Shown one piece after another: positions 60,253-64,000 of a stretch of DNA of 64,000 nucleotides. Below the pieces are notes generated by a model, which saw nothing but the letters and a program-made list of their open reading frames with translations, made no database searches and was not told the origin of the DNA. Position 1 is the first letter of the stretch; each line of letters starts with the position of its first letter. The translations under genes were made by a program, and so were the position numbers. Source of the DNA: an uncultured Vibrio sp. (GTDB lineage: Bacteria; Pseudomonadota; Gammaproteobacteria; Enterobacterales; Vibrionaceae); the NCBI GenBank assembly GCA_947504195.1, contig CANNGN010000005.1:175196-239195 (forward strand). The letters are read 5' to 3'.

Positions 60253-62121
60253 TTGATTGAGAATGTGACTTTGCAATTTAGACAGGATATTAATGGGTTA
60301 AGGGGCATCGCAGTAATCGCGGTTGTTCTGTTTCATTTTAATGGTGCTTGGATTCCTGGCGGTTTCGCTGGGGTAGACGTGTTTTTTGTTATCTCTGGTT
60401 TTTTAATGACCGGGATAATATTTCGTGGCATTGAGCAAGACACCTTCTCTATTTTCAGATTTTACGCCGCGCGCGCTAATCGAATCATTCCAGTTCTATC
60501 GGTTCTTTGTATCACCTTACTTATTTTTGGTTGGTTCTATGAGCTGGATGTCACATTTGACACCATATCAAAGCATGTTCTCTCGTCTTTAATTTTCATT
60601 TCTAACATCACCTATTGGAGTGAGTCGGGTTATTTTGCCGCTTTAGCTCATGAAAAGTGGCTCCTTCATAGTTGGTCACTATCGGTTGAGTGGCAGTTTT
60701 ATATCATTTATCCACTCATGCTTGTTGTGATGAAGAAGTTCATGTCTTTTTCTGCAATGAAGTTAACTATTTTGATCGGCACTATACTTGCCTTCATTTT
60801 ATGTGTGGTTGCGACAATAAAATACGCTGATGCTTCGTACTATTTTTTACCCACTCGTTCTTGGGAAATTATGATGGGTGCGTTGGGTTACTTGTATCCG
60901 ATAACTTTAAAAGAACAACATAAAAAAGTGTTAGAGTGGGTTGGGATAGGGCTCATTGTTAGCTCTTGTATGTTTATTTCAAAAGATAATCCTTGGCCTG
61001 GTTACTTAGCGCTTATACCGGTTTTAGGGACATTTTTTATAATTCAAGCACAACGTAATGACAGTGCAGTAACTGGAAATGTCGTACTTCAGAAATTGGG
61101 TACTTGGTCTTATTCTATTTACTTATGGCATTGGCCATTTGTTGTATACATGTATGTTTATCTGACATACAGCTTTCTATATGCTGTTTTGTTTATTGGG
61201 TTATCTGTTGTATTTGGTATCTTGTCAAATGTGTTCATTGAAAAGCGCTTTAAATTAAAATACACCGCTATTTTGTGGACTGTTACGACCGGAGTGGCTT
61301 TACTGGTCTATATGAGTCACGGTCATTTCGATATACGAGAAAAATCGCAAGATGCTGGTAATCAATTCTTAAGTTCTTACGCAGATTACAACATGGACCC
61401 GACTGGGTTGTTTGATCAGTGTAATGCTTCTTGGCAACTACTTCATTCAGATAGCCCAAATGTGAATGAGCATTGTGTTAGTAAACAAACCGGAGGGATT
61501 TTCCTATGGGGAGACTCTCACATGGGGGCATTGTCTACTGGTTTACGATTAGGGCTGCCTAAAGATATACCATTTAGCCAACTTGCTTCATCTGGATGTG
61601 CGCCTTCTTTTATTATGAAGCGAGGCGGTATCGATCGCAGTGATGTGGGATGCGACTACTCAAATGATCTGGCACATGACGTTATTTTAAAGAACAAGCC
61701 AGATGTCGTTATATTGGGTACTTCTTACCGACATGAAAAGATAGATTGGGAAGAAACGATTGTAAAACTCAATGAAATGGGCGTCCCTAAAGTTATTGTT
61801 ATTGGCCCATTCCCGCAATGGCGTCCTTCTTTACCTCTGGTCTATGTAAAAAGACATATGGGTGAAGAGTATATTTCAGATCCTACTTTTAGTTATAATC
61901 TAATAGAGAGTAACGATCATATGGTCGAGCTAGAGAAAGAGAATCATAATTTTATTTTTATCAATATGCTCGATAAATTATGCACTACCGATGAATCTGG
62001 TGAGATCAAATGTAGGGCTAAAATTGGAGATAGCTTATTAACGTTTGACTATGGTCATTTAACGGTTGAAGCATCAACATATATTGCTGAGCACTATGTA
62101 TTACCAGAAATAATGAAATAA
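60253..62121 (+). CDS. Acyltransferase-3 / SGNH-domain O-acyltransferase (OafA/YrhL type)
   Basis: A 622-aa membrane acyltransferase. The N-terminal acyltransferase-3 domain (about 8-355) has ten or so helices, begins FRQDINGLRGIAVIAVVLFHF with the catalytic His, and has GGFAGVDVFFVISGFLMTGII and HSWSLSVEWQFYIIYP. The C-terminal SGNH hydrolase-like domain (about 400-620) has GGIFLWGDSHMGAL with its Ser, and the DYGHLTVEAS Asp-His pair. Such proteins acetylate LPS or exopolysaccharide. The start codon is unsure: TTG at 60253 or GTG at 60265. It lies just after tRNA-Leu in an apparently variable segment. Confidence 0.88.
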   Translation: MIENVTLQFRQDINGLRGIAVIAVVLFHFNGAWIPGGFAGVDVFFVISGFLMTGIIFRGIEQDTFSIFRFYAARANRIIPVLSVLCITLLIFGWFYELDVTFDTISKHVLSSLIFISNITYWSESGYFAALAHEKWLLHSWSLSVEWQFYIIYPLMLVVMKKFMSFSAMKLTILIGTILAFILCVVATIKYADASYYFLPTRSWEIMMGALGYLYPITLKEQHKKVLEWVGIGLIVSSCMFISKDNPWPGYLALIPVLGTFFIIQAQRNDSAVTGNVVLQKLGTWSYSIYLWHWPFVVYMYVYLTYSFLYAVLFIGLSVVFGILSNVFIEKRFKLKYTAILWTVTTGVALLVYMSHGHFDIREKSQDAGNQFLSSYADYNMDPTGLFDQCNASWQLLHSDSPNVNEHCVSKQTGGIFLWGDSHMGALSTGLRLGLPKDIPFSQLASSGCAPSFIMKRGGIDRSDVGCDYSNDLAHDVILKNKPDVVILGTSYRHEKIDWEETIVKLNEMGVPKVIVIGPFPQWRPSLPLVYVKRHMGEEYISDPTFSYNLIESNDHMVELEKENHNFIFINMLDKLCTTDESGEIKCRAKIGDSLLTFDYGHLTVEASTYIAEHYVLPEIMK

Positions 62122-62130
62122 GACTATTTG

Positions 62131-62170
62131 AAACAATGTAGGTGTATTTTTACACCTACATTGTTTTTAA
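62131..62170 (+). terminator. Strong terminator after the acyltransferase
   Basis: A 16-bp stem, AAACAATGTAGGTGTA with TACACCTACATTGTTT, closes a TTTT loop and ends in T-rich sequence. It isolates the acyltransferase from the downstream CO-response genes. Confidence 0.93.
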
Positions 62171-62200
62171 CCGTTTCCCTTCAAACAACCCTCTTGTGTT

Positions 62201-62216
62201 TGTCCACTACCTGACA
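62201..62216. promoter_or_regulatory. Predicted CooA-type operator upstream of the CooA-like gene
   Basis: TGTCC, six bases, then TGACA: the half-site pattern known for CooA of Rhodospirillum rubrum (TGTCA/TGTCG with N6 spacing). Its centre is 29.5 bp before TATCAA (62238-62243), a possible -10. That would put the operator centre near -41.5 of a start near 62250, the class II activation position, and implies autoregulation. Confidence 0.68.
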
Positions 62217-62332
62217 ATTATCAAAAGCAATCCCAAATATCAATAAGTTACAATTGGCCTAGTGTTTGCACTATTACGTTTTTATTCTGTCGTTCACTTA
62301 TAAGGTGAGTAGCATTGTGAAAGGTAGTGACA

Positions 62333-62971
62333 ATGAAATGCTCTAATCATGCTCTTAGCTTGGATGATCAACTCGATAGTTTATTAGTTGATTTTCGAAC
62401 TCGTATTTTAAGTAGTGGCGAGATGTTAAGTTACCCTAAAGATAGTAATAACCGTGTCTTTTATATTGTGAAAGGAAGGCTAAAGGTTTTTTTATCTTAC
62501 GGGGATAAAGTTTTCACACTAGCGTTGCTAAATGCCGGTGATATCTATTGTACTCATACGCGCGCATTTGTTGAAGCCATTGATGATTGCGAAGTCAAAA
62601 CTTGTGATTTGCAGTTATTTTCTCAGCGTTTGGATCAACACCCTCAATTGATGGGGGCGATGACTAGGGTTCTTTCAACTACGTTATCTGGATGTATCGA
62701 TACAATAGAAAATTTGGCTTTTCGCGATGTGAAAGCTAGGTTTTCAGGGTTTCTAATGGGGCAAATTCCACCGCCATTACGCCAAGGTGAAGATGTCATC
62801 GTTACACTCCCTTTAACTATTGAACAATTATCCCAAGTAATTGGAACCTCAAGACAGACTCTATCTAGTTTAATTTCCGAATTGGAAAAAGAGTTAGTTA
62901 TTAAACGAGCGGGTAGAGGGCGTTTTTTGGTTTATCAACCTTTGAGGCTCGAGCGGATAGCAAATCAATGA
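62333..62971 (+). CDS. cooA: CooA-like CO-sensing CRP/FNR-family transcriptional regulator
   Basis: A 212-aa CRP/FNR-family protein. The effector domain (about 18-125) includes VFYIVKGRLKVFL and the segment NAGDIYCTHTRAFVEAID, which lines up with SGDMFCMHSGCLVEATE of R. rubrum CooA and keeps both the Cys (Cys73, CooA Cys75) and the His (His75, CooA His77) that alternate as haem ligands. The dimer helix continues STTLSGCIDTIENLAFRDVKARFSGFL, and the DNA-binding helix has IGTSRQTLSSLISEL, close to CooA IGSSRQT. Unlike R. rubrum CooA there is no Pro2. The ATG at 62333 is eight bases after AAGG; a GTG two codons earlier would give exactly the CooA numbering. It is followed by cowN. Confidence 0.86.
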   Translation: MKCSNHALSLDDQLDSLLVDFRTRILSSGEMLSYPKDSNNRVFYIVKGRLKVFLSYGDKVFTLALLNAGDIYCTHTRAFVEAIDDCEVKTCDLQLFSQRLDQHPQLMGAMTRVLSTTLSGCIDTIENLAFRDVKARFSGFLMGQIPPPLRQGEDVIVTLPLTIEQLSQVIGTSRQTLSSLISELEKELVIKRAGRGRFLVYQPLRLERIANQ

Positions 62972-62981
62972 ATTAATTCAA

Positions 62982-62999
62982 CTGTCAGCTAGCTGACAG
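62982..62999. promoter_or_regulatory. Predicted CooA operator of cowN (perfect palindrome)
   Basis: CTGTCAGCTAGCTGACAG is an 18-bp perfect palindrome containing TGTCA-N6-TGACA. It starts 11 bp after the regulator's stop codon. Its centre is 29.5 bp before TAAACT (63020-63025), the same spacing as the upstream operator to its -10-like hexamer. No T run follows, so it is not a terminator. Confidence 0.78.
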
Positions 63000-63059
63000 A
63001 CACGACTAAATTCATTGAATAAACTGAAACCAGTTTAATTGAATGCAAAGGAGTGCCTT

Positions 63060-63362
63060 ATGTCGAATGTTGACTTCAGAACATCGAGCTTATTTGAAAC
63101 CAAAACATATCAAGATAAAGACCAAGAAAAGAATGATGAAATGCTCGACCGGATTCTATTCTTAATAGAAAAACCAGGAGCAAATGCATTCTGGTTACAG
63201 TTTAAGGAAAAAGCGTTACTTATGAGGTCTGGTAGCGGGCCCACTATAGATGCTCAGTATTTACTTCATAGTAATGTTTATTATATTCGTGATTTTTTAG
63301 AAGAGCACCAAGATGAGAAAGGGCTAGATTTATTGGATGAGCTGGAACGAGACTGTTTCTAG
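63060..63362 (+). CDS. cowN: CowN-family N2-fixation-sustaining protein
   Basis: A 100-aa cytoplasmic protein of the CowN family. Family features are the region MLDRILFLIEKPGANAFW (about 28-45) followed by LQFKEKALLMRSG, LLHSNVYYIRDFLEEHQDEKGLDLLDELERDC at the C-terminus. CowN binds nitrogenase and lets it keep working in the presence of carbon monoxide. The ATG at 63060 has AAGGAG six bases upstream; an earlier in-frame TTG at 63039 is not needed. It is immediately behind a CooA-like regulator and operator. No nif genes are in the window. Confidence 0.85.
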   Translation: MSNVDFRTSSLFETKTYQDKDQEKNDEMLDRILFLIEKPGANAFWLQFKEKALLMRSGSGPTIDAQYLLHSNVYYIRDFLEEHQDEKGLDLLDELERDCF

Positions 63363-63396
63363 TTATCTAGCGATATGTTTGTTTCGCTAGATAACT
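63361..63396. repeat. 12-bp perfect hairpin downstream of cowN
   Basis: AGTTATCTAGCG (63361-63372) and CGCTAGATAACT (63385-63396) pair perfectly around a 12-base loop. There is no immediate T run, but it begins right at the cowN stop codon and probably ends or protects that transcript. The right arm runs into TTATCCACA (63396-63404), a consensus DnaA box. Confidence 0.7.
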
Positions 63397-63514
63397 TATC
63401 CACAGGTTTTTGTGTATAAGCTGTAATTTTATGGGTGATAAATACGTATAAAGTACGAAGTGCTGTTTCTTTGTTCGAACGGTAAAGTTTATCGGATTTT
63501 TCGTGATTTTATGC

Positions 63515-63542
63515 TTGCTAAAGTGAAGCGTATCTCTATAAT
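63515..63542 (+). promoter_or_regulatory. rRNA operon promoter P1
   Basis: TTGCTA (63515-63520) and TATAAT (63537-63542), 16 bp apart, are followed by GCGC, the GC-rich discriminator typical of stringently controlled rRNA promoters. An AT-rich tract suited to an UP element precedes it. Confidence 0.8.
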
Positions 63543-63631
63543 GCGCTCTCGTTGACACGGCAGCCCGCCAAGGCGGAGAAGCAAGTTTCAACAAGGCTTG
63601 AAAGCAAAAAAAGAAAATTCTAAAAAGTGTT

Positions 63632-63659
63632 TGACACTAAGAATTATCTCGCTAGAATA
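63632..63659 (+). promoter_or_regulatory. rRNA operon promoter P2
   Basis: TTGACA (63632-63637) and TAGAAT (63654-63659), 16 bp apart, followed by AGCCGCCTC, a GC-rich discriminator. An A/T-rich stretch of A runs lies just upstream. Confidence 0.85.
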
Positions 63660-63671
63660 GCCGCCTCTTCA

Positions 63672-63701
63672 GTGATGAGTCACGAAGAACGCTCTTTAAC
63701 A
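63672..63701 (+). promoter_or_regulatory. rRNA antitermination boxB-boxA
   Basis: A small hairpin GTGA-TGAG-TCAC (boxB-like) precedes CGCTCTTTAACA, an almost exact match to the NusB/NusE-binding boxA. Confidence 0.85.
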
Positions 63702-63836
63702 ATTTAGACCTATCAATCTGTGTGGGCACTCGTTGATGATAATCAATTTTACTTCTTAGAAGTAACTTAGGTTTCAATGAACTGAGTGACCATCAAGTAA
63801 GTTTTAGCAATAAAATCTACTTGGCACAGTCAATTC

Positions 63837-63877
63837 ATTATCGTTCTCCTTTCTATATGAAAAGGAATAACGATAAT
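63837..63877 (+). other. rRNA leader hairpin
   Basis: ATTATCGTT and AACGATAAT pair, with an inner CCTTT/AAAGG helix, forming a long leader stem. Flanking sequences TCAATGAACTGA (near 63775) and TCAGTATTCATTGA (near 63905) can pair at longer range and may form the RNase III stalk of pre-16S rRNA. Confidence 0.65.
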
Positions 63878-63934
63878 AACTTTAAATCACAACGTGATTT
63901 GAAGTCAGTATTCATTGAGCCGAACAAATATCTT

Positions 63935-64000
63935 AAATTGAAGAGTTTGATCATGGCTCAGATTGAACGCTGGCGGCAGGCTTAACACATGCAAGTCGAG
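63935..64000 (+). rRNA. 16S ribosomal RNA, 5' end (truncated by the window)
   Basis: The first 66 bases match the bacterial 16S start: AAATTGAAGAGTTTGATCAT, then GGCTCAGATTGAACGCTGGC and ACACATGCAAGTCGAG. The form GGCAGGCTTAACACATG fits a Gammaproteobacterium such as Vibrio. Confidence 0.99.

Noticed and set aside
62333..62971. FNR, DNR or plain CRP identity for the regulator
   Set aside because: There is no N-terminal cysteine cluster as in FNR; the Cys-x-His pair, the SRQT helix, TGTC(A/C)-N6-TGACA sites and the cowN neighbour point to CooA.
62982..62999. Terminator of the CooA-like gene
   Set aside because: A perfect palindrome without loop or T run, and its half-sites and spacing fit an operator.
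63396..63404. Replication origin
   Set aside because: Only one DnaA box was seen and no AT-rich unwinding region with further boxes.

Overview
The window looks like a stretch of the large chromosome of a Vibrio or close Vibrionaceae relative. The basis is gene content and order: zinc-uptake (zrg) cluster, msrA, tamAB, ytfP, ppa, fbp, mpl, ubiX, thiBPQ, darP, pmbA, mgtE, the ptsO-rapZ-ptsN-hpf-rpoN-lptBAC-kdsCD-yrbG block, mlaFEDCB-ibaG-murA, pyrBI-argF, rapA, rluA, valS-holC-pepA, lptFG, then an rRNA operon. As I remember it, this order matches Vibrio cholerae chromosome 1. The exact species cannot be read from the sequence.

Layout. 1-1.0 kb: a siroheme methyltransferase (cobA). 1.06-5.4 kb: a minus-strand Zrg-type zinc-uptake cluster headed by a histidine-rich ZrgA, with a perfect Zur-type palindrome upstream. 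5.5-12.2 kb: msrA, then the tamA-tamB-ytfP run. 12.2-15.7 kb: a LysR regulator divergent from a TSUP transporter, then ppa and fbp. 16-21.5 kb: mpl-ubiX and a TPP-riboswitch-controlled thiamine ABC transporter. 21.5-26.5 kb: darP, pmbA, a soluble double-PAS chemoreceptor and mgtE. 26.5-34.3 kb: the nitrogen-PTS, sigma-54 and LPS transport/Kdo block, on the minus strand. 34.6-40 kb: the Mla phospholipid-transport operon, ibaG, murA and plsC, on the plus strand. 40.1-44.8 kb: ridA, pyrBI with an attenuator and a new leader peptide call, argF and a PIN-PhoH protein. 45.2-59.8 kb: rapA, rluA, a D-2-hydroxyacid dehydrogenase, an unrecognised membrane/coiled-coil protein, valS, holC, pepA, lptF, lptG and an RDD protein. 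60-64 kb: tRNA-Leu(CAA), an acyltransferase-3/SGNH protein, a two-gene carbon monoxide response module, then the promoters, leader and 5' end of a 16S rRNA gene.

The most interesting part is the module at 62.2-63.4 kb. It encodes a CRP/FNR-family regulator that resembles the haem-based CO sensor CooA and keeps the Cys-x-His haem-ligand pair. Immediately downstream is a CowN homologue; CowN protects nitrogenase against CO. A CooA-type operator (TGTCC-N6-TGACA) lies upstream of the regulator, and a perfect one (TGTCA-N6-TGACA) lies between it and cowN. Both operators sit at the same distance from a -10-like hexamer. This predicts a self-contained, autoregulated CO-defence unit in a Vibrio, and suggests (but does not show) that the host carries nitrogenase elsewhere.

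Much of the rest is envelope biogenesis (TamAB, LptABCFG, KdsCD, Mla, MurA, Mpl, PlsC), nucleotide and arginine synthesis, and translation and housekeeping functions.
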